NCBI RefSeq assembly: GCF_900240245.1
Contig: NZ_OESQ01000001.1
Location: forward strand, 1,737,254 to 1,801,253
Source: Lachnoclostridium edouardi
GTDB lineage: Bacteria > Bacillota > Clostridia > Lachnospirales > Lachnospiraceae
Direction: 5' to 3'
Length of the DNA: 64,000 nucleotides
A program made the position numbers and the translations under genes. The notes under the pieces were generated by a model that saw only the letters and a list, made by a program, of their open reading frames with translations, did not search any database and was not told where the DNA came from. This document shows, one piece after another, positions 45,006 through 52,928 of the stretch. Numbering within the stretch: the first letter of the stretch is position 1; every line of letters begins with the position of its first letter.

Positions 45006-46121
45006 GTGGATAACAAAAAAGCACCAGAAAAAAAGCATCGCAAAGTAGAGCCAGATATTTTGATGCATAATATTCACATTACTACTGTAATCCTAGTAAT
45101 TACCACAGCTATTTCCTTTGCGTTTTTTGCCAGCACAGACAGCACTGAAAATATATCTACCTTTTATATTCTGGCTATTGTATTTATTGCCAGATTTACA
45201 GACGGTTATATTCCAGGCATCCTGGCCTCCTTAATTTCCGTTATATGTATTAACTGGGGATTTACTTATCCCTACCTGGCTTTGAATTTCAGCCTTAACG
45301 GGTATCCTCTTACATTCCTGGTTATGCTTTTGATTGCAACCTTAACCAGTACTGCCACCACCCATTTAAAGGAAAAAAACAGAATTCTCCATAAGCAGGA
45401 GAAACTGCTGATGGAGGCTGAAAAGGAGAAGCTGAGGGCGAATTTGCTGCGGGCCATTTCCCATGACCTGCGCACTCCCCTAACAAGTATTATCGGCAAC
45501 AGCGCCGCTTACCTGGACAATGACAAAACCTTGTCCCGCCGGGATAAGCATCTGCTGATTCAAAATATTTACGACGATTCCAACTGGCTTTTAAACATGG
45601 TGGAAAATCTGCTTTCTGTTACCAGAATCCACGAGACAGGAGCTCAGGTGACAAAATCCTTAGAGCCCCTGGAAGAAGTAATTTCTGAGGCAGTAAGGCG
45701 TTTTAAAAAAAGGCTTCCCAATGCCCATGTAAATGTTACTATTCCAAATGATTTTATTATGATTCCAATGGATGCCACCTTGATTATCCAGGTAATTTTA
45801 AATCTTCTGGAAAATGCAGTTTATCACTCCCAGTCAGATGAGCCTTTAAATTTAGTATGTTCTATTAATGATACTCATGCACAATTTGAAGTTATTGACC
45901 ACGGAGTAGGAATTAAAGAAGAGCTTTTGGATACCTTATTTGACGGATATGTTTCCACCCCTAATTCTAACAGTGATTCTCATAAAGGAATGGGTATCGG
46001 ACTATCTATCTGCAAAGCTATTATTGTTGCCCATAACGGAAAAATATGGGCTGTAAACGACGGAGACGGAGCCCACATTATATTTATTTTACCACTAGGA
46101 GAGGAGACTTATGAAACATAA
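45006..46121 (+). CDS. KdpD-type sensor kinase without the N-terminal KdpD domain
   Basis: A 371-residue kinase. Four membrane helices (about 20-115) match the DUF4118 module of KdpD, followed by the phosphoacceptor helix ISHDLRTPLTS with His153 and the ATPase domain (NLLENAVYHS, GMGIGLSICKA). The long N-terminal KdpD/UspA-like part of classical KdpD is missing, so it is about 500 residues shorter. The start is GTG 45006 after AAAGGA. It overlaps the response regulator gene by 11 bases. No kdpABC genes are in the window. Confidence 0.88.
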   Translation: MDNKKAPEKKHRKVEPDILMHNIHITTVILVITTAISFAFFASTDSTENISTFYILAIVFIARFTDGYIPGILASLISVICINWGFTYPYLALNFSLNGYPLTFLVMLLIATLTSTATTHLKEKNRILHKQEKLLMEAEKEKLRANLLRAISHDLRTPLTSIIGNSAAYLDNDKTLSRRDKHLLIQNIYDDSNWLLNMVENLLSVTRIHETGAQVTKSLEPLEEVISEAVRRFKKRLPNAHVNVTIPNDFIMIPMDATLIIQVILNLLENAVYHSQSDEPLNLVCSINDTHAQFEVIDHGVGIKEELLDTLFDGYVSTPNSNSDSHKGMGIGLSICKAIIVAHNGKIWAVNDGDGAHIIFILPLGEETYET

Positions 46122-46815
46122 AATAACGATTGTTGTAATTGAAGACGAAAAAAACATCTGTAATTTTATTGAAACCACGCTTTCCACCCATGGCTATAAG
46201 GTTATGAGCGCGTACACAGGAAAGGACGGACTTTCTTATATTGCCTCTGTCTGCCCGGATGCAGTTCTTTTAGACCTGGGACTGCCTGACGTTGACGGTA
46301 TGGACATTATTAAACAGGTCCGCGAATTTTCCTCTGTTCCTATTATTGTTATTTCTGCCAGAACACAGGAATCAGAAAAAGTAAATGCATTAGATAAAGG
46401 CGCCGACGACTATATTACAAAGCCCTTTGGCACTGACGAGCTCCTTGCCAGAATCCGCACAGCCCTGCGCCACAGCCAGCTTCCCGGCTCCCCCGGCGGC
46501 TCCCCTGAATCTGTTTATAAATCAGGCGATTTAGTAATTAATTTTGACAAGCGCCTGGTTACTGTAGGAGGAACTGATATTCATTTAACTCAAATCGAAT
46601 ACAAACTAGTTTCCCTTCTGGCGCAGAACGCAGGCAGAGTTCTTACTTATGATTACATTATTAATCAAATTTGGGGACCGTACGCAGACAGCAATAATCA
46701 GATTCTCAGAGTAAATATGGCTCATATCCGCCGGAAAATGGAGGCTTCCCCTGCGGAGCCAAAATATATCAGCACAGAAATCGGCGTAGGATATAGGATG
46801 AAGGAAAGCGATTAA
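46111..46815 (+). CDS. KdpE-type response regulator
   Basis: A 234-residue OmpR-type regulator. Acidic pair ED at residues 11-12, phosphoacceptor Asp55 in LLDLGLPD, and TKPF near 107 define the receiver. A winged-helix domain spans about 135-232 and ends in EIGVGYRM. Its start overlaps the end of the KdpD-like gene by 11 bases. The closest family appears to be KdpE, but potassium control is not shown because transporter genes are not nearby. Confidence 0.9.
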   Translation: MKHKITIVVIEDEKNICNFIETTLSTHGYKVMSAYTGKDGLSYIASVCPDAVLLDLGLPDVDGMDIIKQVREFSSVPIIVISARTQESEKVNALDKGADDYITKPFGTDELLARIRTALRHSQLPGSPGGSPESVYKSGDLVINFDKRLVTVGGTDIHLTQIEYKLVSLLAQNAGRVLTYDYIINQIWGPYADSNNQILRVNMAHIRRKMEASPAEPKYISTEIGVGYRMKESD

Positions 46816-46861
46816 GGCCAACTAAGGTATTGTAAATCAAAAGAAGGGGCAGGATACAGAC

Positions 46862-47518
46862 ATGGAAAATCAACCGTCATTGACCACGATTGCATATGAA
46901 AAAATAAAAGAGCAGATTTTAAACCAGGCCCTGCTTCCCGGTTCTGCAATCGGGGAAATTGAACTGGCCAAGCAGCTTAAAATGAGCCGCACTCCTGTCC
47001 GCGATGCTGTGAAACGGCTGGAATCTGAAGGCCTTGTGGAGGTAATTCCCAGAAAGGGAACTTTTATCAGACATTTAACTGCAACAGAGCTGATTATGTG
47101 CTATGAGGTTACAGAAGGTCTGGAAGGTATGCTGGCTTACAGAATTGCAGCCCAAATAAAGGAAGGCCTGCTGCAGCCGGAAAGCTTAAAGCCCTTGTCC
47201 TCTTTCATAGAGGAAATGGACCGCTGCTATGCGGAAAACGAAACCCGCCTTTGGGTTATGAGCGATGAAAAATTTCATCAGGAATTATACTCTCTTTGCG
47301 ACAATACCATCTTAAAAGAGTATATTGAAAAAATCAAAACTCAGTTTAATTGTGTTTCCTGGTTTATTACTCCTAAATATGTGGACCGAAGGCTTTCCAA
47401 TGAAGAACATAAGGAATTGTACGCCAGTCTGATGGTGGGGGATTCAGAAAACGCCAGACAGGTGGCCCAGAAGCAGCGGGCCCGCATTCGGAATGAAATC
47501 AAAAAAAATTATACATAA
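46862..47518 (+). CDS. GntR-family (FCD-type) regulator
   Basis: A 218-residue regulator with an N-terminal winged helix (residues 5-70, GSAIGEIELAKQLKMSRTPVRDAVKRLE) and a C-terminal all-helical ligand domain of the FCD type (about 85-215). It is followed by its own terminator and then by a cupin, an NCS1-type permease and an amidohydrolase gene in the same direction. These are probably its targets, with a ureide, hydantoin or pyrimidine compound as the signal. This link is inferred from position. Confidence 0.85.
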   Translation: MENQPSLTTIAYEKIKEQILNQALLPGSAIGEIELAKQLKMSRTPVRDAVKRLESEGLVEVIPRKGTFIRHLTATELIMCYEVTEGLEGMLAYRIAAQIKEGLLQPESLKPLSSFIEEMDRCYAENETRLWVMSDEKFHQELYSLCDNTILKEYIEKIKTQFNCVSWFITPKYVDRRLSNEEHKELYASLMVGDSENARQVAQKQRARIRNEIKKNYT

Positions 47519-47535
47519 ACAAGCACTTTTTCAGG

Positions 47536-47562
47536 GCGTTGAGAAATCAATGCTCTTTTTTT
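47536..47562 (+). terminator. Terminator of the GntR gene
   Basis: GCGTTGA at 47536-47542 pairs with TCAATGC at 47547-47553 around GAAA, followed by TCTTTTTTT. The remaining 150 bases to the cupin gene are AT-rich and likely carry its promoter, which I cannot define. Confidence 0.8.
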
Positions 47563-47716
47563 ATGTTTCTAAACAAAATGCACAAATATCTTTTTTATCC
47601 TTGTCACTAATACATATGGACTGGATATAGGAAATCTTTTATTATAGATATATCATGTGATATACAAGTAAGTATGTAAGTATTTTAAGTTCACTTTTAC
47701 ATAAAGGGGGTTACTT

Positions 47717-48076
47717 ATGTTTGTTGAACCAAATAATATTTTGTTTACTGATAAGGGAAAAGGCATCACTCAGCGTATGCTGGGATATCACAGCCAGCTG
47801 ATGGCTGTGGAAATGACCTTTCAAAAAGGCTCTTCCATGCCGCCTCACAGCCACGCAGACCATGTGCAGGGAATTTATATTGTAAAAGGCAGCTTTAAAA
47901 TCACCTGCGGGGAAGTAACCAGGGTTATGAAGGCAGGGGAGATGTGTTATGCAGATAAGGGGGAGATTCACGGCACATATTGTCTGGAGGATCAGTCCAT
48001 TCTTTTAGATATTCATTCGCCGATGCGAGCCGATATTCTGGAGGAAGGACTAAACTATAACAGTCAAAAAAGATAA
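47717..48076 (+). CDS. Small cupin-domain protein
   Basis: A 119-residue single cupin. PHSHADHVQGIYIVKG at about residues 42-57 carries the first cupin motif with three histidines (metal ligands), and AGEMCYADKGEIHG near 77-90 carries the second. Such proteins are often isomerases, dioxygenases or ligand sensors; the reaction cannot be told. GGGGG precedes the ATG. It lies 14 bases before the permease gene and is probably cotranscribed. Confidence 0.82.
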   Translation: MFVEPNNILFTDKGKGITQRMLGYHSQLMAVEMTFQKGSSMPPHSHADHVQGIYIVKGSFKITCGEVTRVMKAGEMCYADKGEIHGTYCLEDQSILLDIHSPMRADILEEGLNYNSQKR

Positions 48077-48090
48077 GGGGGATTATTGAC

Positions 48091-49437
48091 ATGAGTGAAC
48101 AGGAAAAGACATCTTATGATATTTCCAAAGATCAGCTGCGGCCTTCTGACACAAGAGTTATGGATCCGGTTTCCTATACTCTTGCCTGGATTGGCGGAAA
48201 TATTTCCGTAGCTATTTTTATGGTAGGCGCCAGTCTTGTACCTCCCGCAGGAAAGCTGAATCTGCTTCAGGCGTTTATTGCTTTACTCATCGGCTTATCC
48301 TTAACTGCTGTTGTACTTACAATCAACGGGGCTCCCGGACATAAATATGGAATCCCTTATGTTGTCCAGGCCCGCCCTGTATTCGGCACTACAGGCTTAA
48401 AGCTTCCTGCCTTACTTCGGTGAATTCCTGCCCTTGTATGGTTTGGAGTGCAAAGCTGGGTTGGAGCGTCCGCTGTCAATGCCATCACCAGCAGAATGTT
48501 CCACTTTGATAATCTAATAGTGATTTTTATTGTGTTTGTTCTCATCCAGGCTATTTTATCTTATACAGGAATGAGAGGAATTAAATGGATTGAAAATATC
48601 GGCGTGTTTATTATTTTCTTCTCAGTAGTTTATATGACCTATATTATTGTTACAAACTTTGGAGCCAGTATTTCAGAAAACCTTATTAAATACAAGGGCT
48701 CATGGGGAATGCCTTTTATTGCCGCTATTACCGCCAGTTTAGGCTTTTCTACTACAATCGTAACGAATATATCCGATTTTATGAAAGATGTTTCCAAATC
48801 AGTGAAAACGCCCTTTACTGCTGTTCTGCACTGGATTGCATTTGTGCCCACCAATATGTTTTTAGGCCTTATTGGCCTTATGACAGCCAGCATCACCGGG
48901 GAGTGGGACCCTATTCAGCTTTTTACAAAAACGCTGCCTGACAGTCCGGTGCTTATTGTTTCACTTATTTTTATTGCATTTGCCCAGATTACAACTAATT
49001 TATATAACAATCTGGTGCCGGCCAGCTATGTTTTAATGGATTTAACAAAGCTGGAGTATAAATTTGCCGCGCCTATATGCGTTATTTTATCTGTTGCTAC
49101 ATTTCCCTGGAAAATCGCTTCTGTAGGTGCATTTTTAATCTTTATTGAAATATGTACCGCGTTTTTCGGCGCTATTTTTGCAGCCCTTGTGACAGATTAC
49201 TACTTTTTCCGCAAAAAGACTTTAAGTATTGAAACCTTATATGACCCGGAGGGCCCGTTTACAGGTATAAACTGGCGGGGGATTATAGCTATTACCTGCG
49301 GCGCTGTTATTGGTTTAATTTTCATAAATGTATCCTGGTTTGTAAGCTTAATCCCTACTGCTCTTGTTTACTATCTTCTTACCAAATATACAAATTTAAG
49401 CCCGCAATTTAATAAAGGCACTATTTTTGAAAAATAA
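48091..49437 (+). pseudogene. NCS1-family nucleobase/allantoin permease with an in-frame TGA at codon 111
   Basis: The 449-codon frame encodes about 12 membrane helices with clear NCS1 (PucI/CodB-like) features: LAWIGGNISVA near the start, HKYGIPYVVQARPVFG near 90-105, and WFGVQSWVGASAVN at 116-129. A single TGA at 48421-48423 interrupts it between LPALLR and IPALVWFG. In PucI-like permeases this position holds a small residue, Ala or Gly; GGA to TGA is one base change. The frame is open on both sides and codon use does not change. It may be a recent nonsense mutation, a sequencing error, or a read-through site. No ribosome site was seen for a restart. Confidence 0.75.
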
Positions 49438-49455
49438 AAAGGATGCAATGGTCAT

Positions 49456-50808
49456 ATGCTGGACAAATTATTTATTAATGGAATTGTTGTTACTAAGGAC
49501 TCCCGTTTTCCGGCAAATATTGGCGTAACAGGGGAATTTATCACTCACATTTTATCTCCCAAAGCACAGCCTGAGGCCAAAGAGGTAATAGACTTATCTG
49601 GTAAATATATTCTTCCCGGCATGATTGATGCTCATGTGCATTTTGAAGACCCAGGACACACAGACAGGGAGGACATGCTTCACGGAACTGCGGCCTGCGC
49701 CGCCGGAGGTATTACTACTGTTATATTAATGCCTACCAATGACCCCTTAGTATTTACTTTAGAAGCATTTCAGAAAAATCTGAAGGCTTATGAAAACAGG
49801 GCTTATGTAGATTACGGGATTCACGGAGGGCTGGATGCAGCCAGCTTTCCACATGCCAGAAAACTTTGGAGAGAAAGCGGCATCACTGCTATAAAGGTAT
49901 TTATGTGCTATGCATCTGCAAATATGGGCTTTGTAACAGACAGAACCTTGTACGAGACTTTAGAACTGGCCAGCCAGGAAGATGCTGTTGTTATTATTCA
50001 CTGCGAAAATGATGAGATTATTAAAATGAATGAGGACAGGATGAAGGCCGCCGGGCGCACTGACAGGCTGTCCTTTAACCACAGCCGCCCCGGCTTTGGG
50101 GAGGTGGAGGCAATACGCAGAGCCTTATTCTTTGCACAGCAGACCGGAGCTAAGGTAATGATTCCTCACGTTTCCACAGCAGAAGGGCTTTTGGAAATCC
50201 GCCGGGCCAAAGAAAACGGTGTAAAAGTATGGGCGGAAAGCTGTCCTCAGTATTTTACATTTACAACAGACGATTTTGTAAAGCAGGGACCTTACCTGAA
50301 ATTTACTCCTGTTATGCATGAGGAGGACAACAGACAGCGGATGTGGGATTTAATTGGAAAAGGATATGTGGACTCTATTGGCTCTGACCACTCCCCTTTT
50401 ACTGTAGCTGAAAAGGAAGTGGGAATGGATAATATCTGGAAAGCTCCTAATGGTATACCTGGCCTGGAGGCAGAGCTTCCAGTATTTCTTCAGGGGGTAA
50501 ACGAAGGCCGTCTAACTTTAGAAGATGTTGTAAGAATGACCAGCTATAATCCGGCCCGCATTTATAATCTTCCTTTTAAGGGGGAAATAGCTGTGGGAAA
50601 TCACGCTGATTTAACTATTGTGGATCTGGATTTAGAAAAGGACTTTACAAAAGAAACCATTCGCTCCAAATGTCCCTGATCCCCATATATGAACCGCCGT
50701 TTTAAAGGATGGCCTGTAATGACTGTAGTCAGAGGGCAAATCGCCGCAAAAGACGGCCAGGTAACCGGCAGTCCTTGTCACGGTAAATTTATCAGCAGAA
50801 AGAAGTAA
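49456..50808 (+). pseudogene. Hydantoinase/allantoinase/dihydroorotase-like amidohydrolase with an in-frame TGA at codon 408
   Basis: A cyclic-amide hydrolase. The two-metal centre is complete in the first 407 codons: DAHVHFED (His pair near residue 60), Lys in AIKVFMCY near 148, His in IIHCEND, His in IPHVST, and Asp in IGSDHSPF. A TGA at 50677-50679 then interrupts the frame, which remains open for 42 more codons (SPY, RRFKGWPVMTVVRG) to a TAA at 50806. That tail is the usual last strand region of the family, and relatives often have Trp where the TGA stands (KCxWSP). The truncated form may still fold, since all metal ligands are kept. It lies 18 bases after the permease, itself interrupted. 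Confidence 0.72.
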
Positions 50809-50811
50809 AAC

Positions 50812-51023
50812 GTGCTCATAACAATAAAAAATAGTTAAGCGCAAAGCGCGAAACTATTTGCTACCCAAAGTTCGCCATAGCGAAGTTTGGGGTTCCCGTA
50901 GTTTTTATGGAACGAGGAACGAGTGAAATAAAAAAGAGAAGACGAAAAATCTAAATAAGCGTTACGGCTAAAAGATTTTAAAGTCTTCTCTTTTTATACC
51001 TAATATTTCTTTGTTATGAACAC
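50812..51023. repeat. 212-bp element with terminal inverted repeats and three internal hairpins
   Basis: GTGCTCATAACAA at 50812-50824 is matched at the other end by TTGTTATGAACAC at 51011-51023, a 13-base inverted repeat with one mismatch. Inside are hairpins at 50829-50859 (AAATAGTT with AACTATTT and GCGC with GCGC), at about 50861-50901 (CCCAAAGTTCGC with GCGAAGTTTGGG, 11 of 12 paired), and at 50931-50995. No gene is encoded. It has the build of a small non-autonomous palindromic element, and a relative of its first hairpin lies at 52119-52151. Confidence 0.6.
50931..50995. terminator. Bidirectional terminator-like hairpin within the repeat element
   Basis: AAAAAGAGAAGAC at 50931-50943 pairs perfectly with GTCTTCTCTTTTT at 50983-50995, with an inner pair AAAATCT/AGATTTT. 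T-runs exist in both directions, so it may end transcription of the amidohydrolase and, from the other side, of the exonuclease. Confidence 0.7.
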
Positions 51024-51025
51024 TT

Positions 51026-51046
51026 AGTGCCTGAATTTTAGGCACT
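51026..51046. other. Perfect 7-bp hairpin at the end of the exonuclease gene
   Basis: AGTGCCT (51026-51032) pairs with AGGCACT (51040-51046) around a 7-base loop. It touches the stop codon of the exonuclease gene but has no T-run. It may protect the mRNA end. Confidence 0.5.
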
Positions 51047-52017
51047 TACGTGCCTGCGTTTTTCTTTGTCAGATTTCTTTTCTGACGTTTTTTTCTGCTT
51101 TCTTCTCTTTTGGCGATAATTTCCTCCGCCTGCTCTTCATTTATTGGCTTCATGGTCTTTACAATAAAGGTACTGCCGTCCTCAGCCTTTTTGATCCTGA
51201 TTTTTCCCTTTACCAAACCGTGCTCCGGACATACTGCCAAACATAAATATATTTTCTGACCGGCCTGAAACCAGCGGATTTTTTTGTGAAGCATCCTTCT
51301 GCACTGTCCGCAGATCATATCGCTTACCTTTTTGTCCACCAAAGCCTCCTCCTTTGTGTCAAAGGCTTTAGAAACAAACTTTGTGTATCCCGGAAATTTC
51401 AGAGTAATCTCCTCTTCTCTGTTTTTGGGAGGCCGGTAATAATCTACGGAAATAAACGGTTCCACCTTTTTCCAGTCCATTCTGCCCATTACGCGCCCTG
51501 TGTAATAAGCATCATCCATAGCCTGATGAAACGGTCTGTCCTGAGTAATCCCCAGCTCCTGAACAGCTGTGTCTAAGGATACTTTCTCTTTCCCGTCCTT
51601 GTATAATAAACTATATAATTTTTGTATGTCGTAATACAGCAAAGGCTTGGGCAGCGGATCGCCCATATGGAAATATGCCAGATTCCTCTGAAGCTCCGTC
51701 AAATCCATGGACCCCCAGATACAGAATACAAAATCATCTCCGCACCACTCTCTGAAATCTTCAAATGCATCCGGAAAATATGATCCCCTTTCCTGAAGCT
51801 CTTCCATGTCTGTGTGAACTACTTCCAGAATTTTATAGTGGAGCTCTGTGTAAATAATAGGCCTTACAAGACGTCTGAACTCAGACATCATTCTAAAATT
51901 CCCATCCAGCTTTACTGCGCCGATCTCAATGATCTCAAAAGGCAGATGCTCTACAGTCCCTTCTTTGCCGCTTGGACTTTGGTTCCATTCTAAATCAAGT
52001 ATAATAAAAGTCTTCAT
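51046..52017 (-). CDS. DnaQ-like 3'-5' exonuclease (DEDD family)
   Basis: A 323-residue protein whose first 190 residues form an RNase T/DnaQ-type exonuclease domain: ILDLEWN with catalytic Asp and Glu near residues 6-8, the Exo II region near 95-110, and FHQAMDDAYYTG with the last His and Asp near 165-172. The rest contains a cysteine pair (CGQC), further cysteines near 255 and a basic tail. KapD-like proteins are relatives. Substrate may be RNA or DNA ends. The ATG at 52017 lies only nine bases after a strong -10 element and has no ribosome site, so the mRNA may be leaderless. Confidence 0.82.
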   Translation of the reverse strand: MKTFIILDLEWNQSPSGKEGTVEHLPFEIIEIGAVKLDGNFRMMSEFRRLVRPIIYTELHYKILEVVHTDMEELQERGSYFPDAFEDFREWCGDDFVFCIWGSMDLTELQRNLAYFHMGDPLPKPLLYYDIQKLYSLLYKDGKEKVSLDTAVQELGITQDRPFHQAMDDAYYTGRVMGRMDWKKVEPFISVDYYRPPKNREEEITLKFPGYTKFVSKAFDTKEEALVDKKVSDMICGQCRRMLHKKIRWFQAGQKIYLCLAVCPEHGLVKGKIRIKKAEDGSTFIVKTMKPINEEQAEEIIAKREESRKKRQKRNLTKKNAGT

Positions 52018-52026
52018 AATATCCGC

Positions 52027-52054
52027 ATTATAGCACATATAAAGAAAAATGCAA
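52027..52054 (-). promoter_or_regulatory. Strong extended -10 promoter abutting the exonuclease start
   Basis: On the minus strand TTGCAT (52054-52049), a 16-base spacer, and TGCTATAAT with TATAAT at 52032-52027. Transcription would begin near 52020, about three bases before the ATG at 52017. Confidence 0.75.
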
Positions 52055-52060
52055 AGAGCT

Positions 52061-52099
52061 AAGAAAATAGGGCCTGCCGCAAAAATCTGCAGCAGGCCC
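52061..52099 (-). terminator. Terminator of the phosphotransferase gene
   Basis: On the minus strand GGGCCTGC pairs with GCAGGCCC around an inner loop, followed by TATTTTCTT. It lies about 50 bases after the stop at 52149 and just upstream of the exonuclease promoter. Confidence 0.8.
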
Positions 52100-52118
52100 C
52101 TCTCATTTGGGCAGTAAG

Positions 52119-52151
52119 TAATTTCGCGTTTTAACGCTTAACTATTTTTTA
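52119..52151 (-). repeat. Relative of the first hairpin of the 50.8-kb element
   Basis: On the minus strand it reads TAAAAAATAGTTAAGCG, a 6-base loop, then CGCGAAATTA. The 50825-50856 copy on the plus strand has the same first 17 bases, a different 5-base loop, and CGCGAAACTA. The stem change C to T keeps pairing (G-T), so the hairpin, not only the sequence, is kept. The first bases are the stop codon of the phosphotransferase gene. Confidence 0.6.
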
Positions 52152-52901
52152 CTCATATTCTACTACGTCCAGCCATTTCTCCAGCATTTCCTTTTCTTCA
52201 GGAATCGCTTTCATAAGTCTGGAGGCAGCTGTAATTGGCATCCAGCGCTGTACGTACTGTTTTGCAGTGTCGCTCTTCTCGCAGAACTTATCCAGATACA
52301 TGTCTGCCATCTTCATATCCTGTAAAGCAAACAGAAGGTATGTGGTAGCTGCGTCTGCTGAGGCGTTGCCCTGTGTAGCGTGAGACCAGTCCAGAATATG
52401 AAACTTGCCTTCTTTATCTACAATAATATTACTTGGGTTGAAGTCTCCATGAAGTACCTTGTAGTGTTTTGGCATACTGCTCAGTCTTGTGCGCAGTTCA
52501 TAACGTGTAGTAGCGTTAATTGCCTTAGAGTCGGAAATTTTTGTATCCCATTTATCTTTTAACTTATTTAACAAAGGAGCTTTTTTGCTGTGCACTTCCA
52601 TCTGCAGAGTAACGAAATCATCCATATACTTCTCCAGATTTTCAGGATGCTTCTCCATAAGAGAAGCTAATGTATCCCCCTCAATGTAGTCGGAAATAAT
52701 CGCCCAGTTTCCGTCCTCTGTTACTGTAACCCCGTGAACTTTTGGAATCGGCAGCCCTGTCTCTTCCACTCTGGCCTGATTTAAAGCCTCGTTTAATACA
52801 TCTGTTTTTGGAAAGTTTGCATCAAATACCTTCCATGACTTGTCGCCGATCTGATAGATAACCTTATGGGTACGTGTTGCCAAAATTTTATCTGTCTTCA
52901 T
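52149..52901 (-). CDS. APH/choline kinase-like phosphotransferase
   Basis: A 250-residue kinase-fold protein. The catalytic loop HGDFNPSNIIVD near residues 158-169 and the metal-binding ILDWSHAT near 176-183 are characteristic of the aminoglycoside phosphotransferase/choline kinase superfamily. It phosphorylates a small hydroxyl-containing molecule in the cytoplasm; the substrate is unknown, and resistance cannot be assumed. GGAGA lies before the ATG at 52901. It sits directly downstream of adhE on the same strand with a 27-base gap, so may be cotranscribed. Confidence 0.82.
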   Translation of the reverse strand: MKTDKILATRTHKVIYQIGDKSWKVFDANFPKTDVLNEALNQARVEETGLPIPKVHGVTVTEDGNWAIISDYIEGDTLASLMEKHPENLEKYMDDFVTLQMEVHSKKAPLLNKLKDKWDTKISDSKAINATTRYELRTRLSSMPKHYKVLHGDFNPSNIIVDKEGKFHILDWSHATQGNASADAATTYLLFALQDMKMADMYLDKFCEKSDTAKQYVQRWMPITAASRLMKAIPEEKEMLEKWLDVVEYE

Positions 52902-52928
52902 GTTACAATCTCCTTTCCCTTCTCCTAT

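Noticed and set aside
48421..48460. Selenocysteine insertion at the permease TGA
   Set aside because: I see no convincing bacterial SECIS hairpin just after the TGA, and no selenocysteine relative of this permease position is known to me.
50677..50720. Selenocysteine insertion at the hydantoinase TGA
   Set aside because: No stable hairpin follows, and relatives probably carry Trp there, not Cys.
50829..50859. First hairpin of the repeat element as an ordinary terminator
   Set aside because: Its stem is long, but no T-run follows in either direction; the real terminator-like hairpin is at 50931-50995.
52149..52901. Aminoglycoside resistance gene
   Set aside because: Only the general kinase-fold motifs are present; the family is large and mostly unrelated to resistance.
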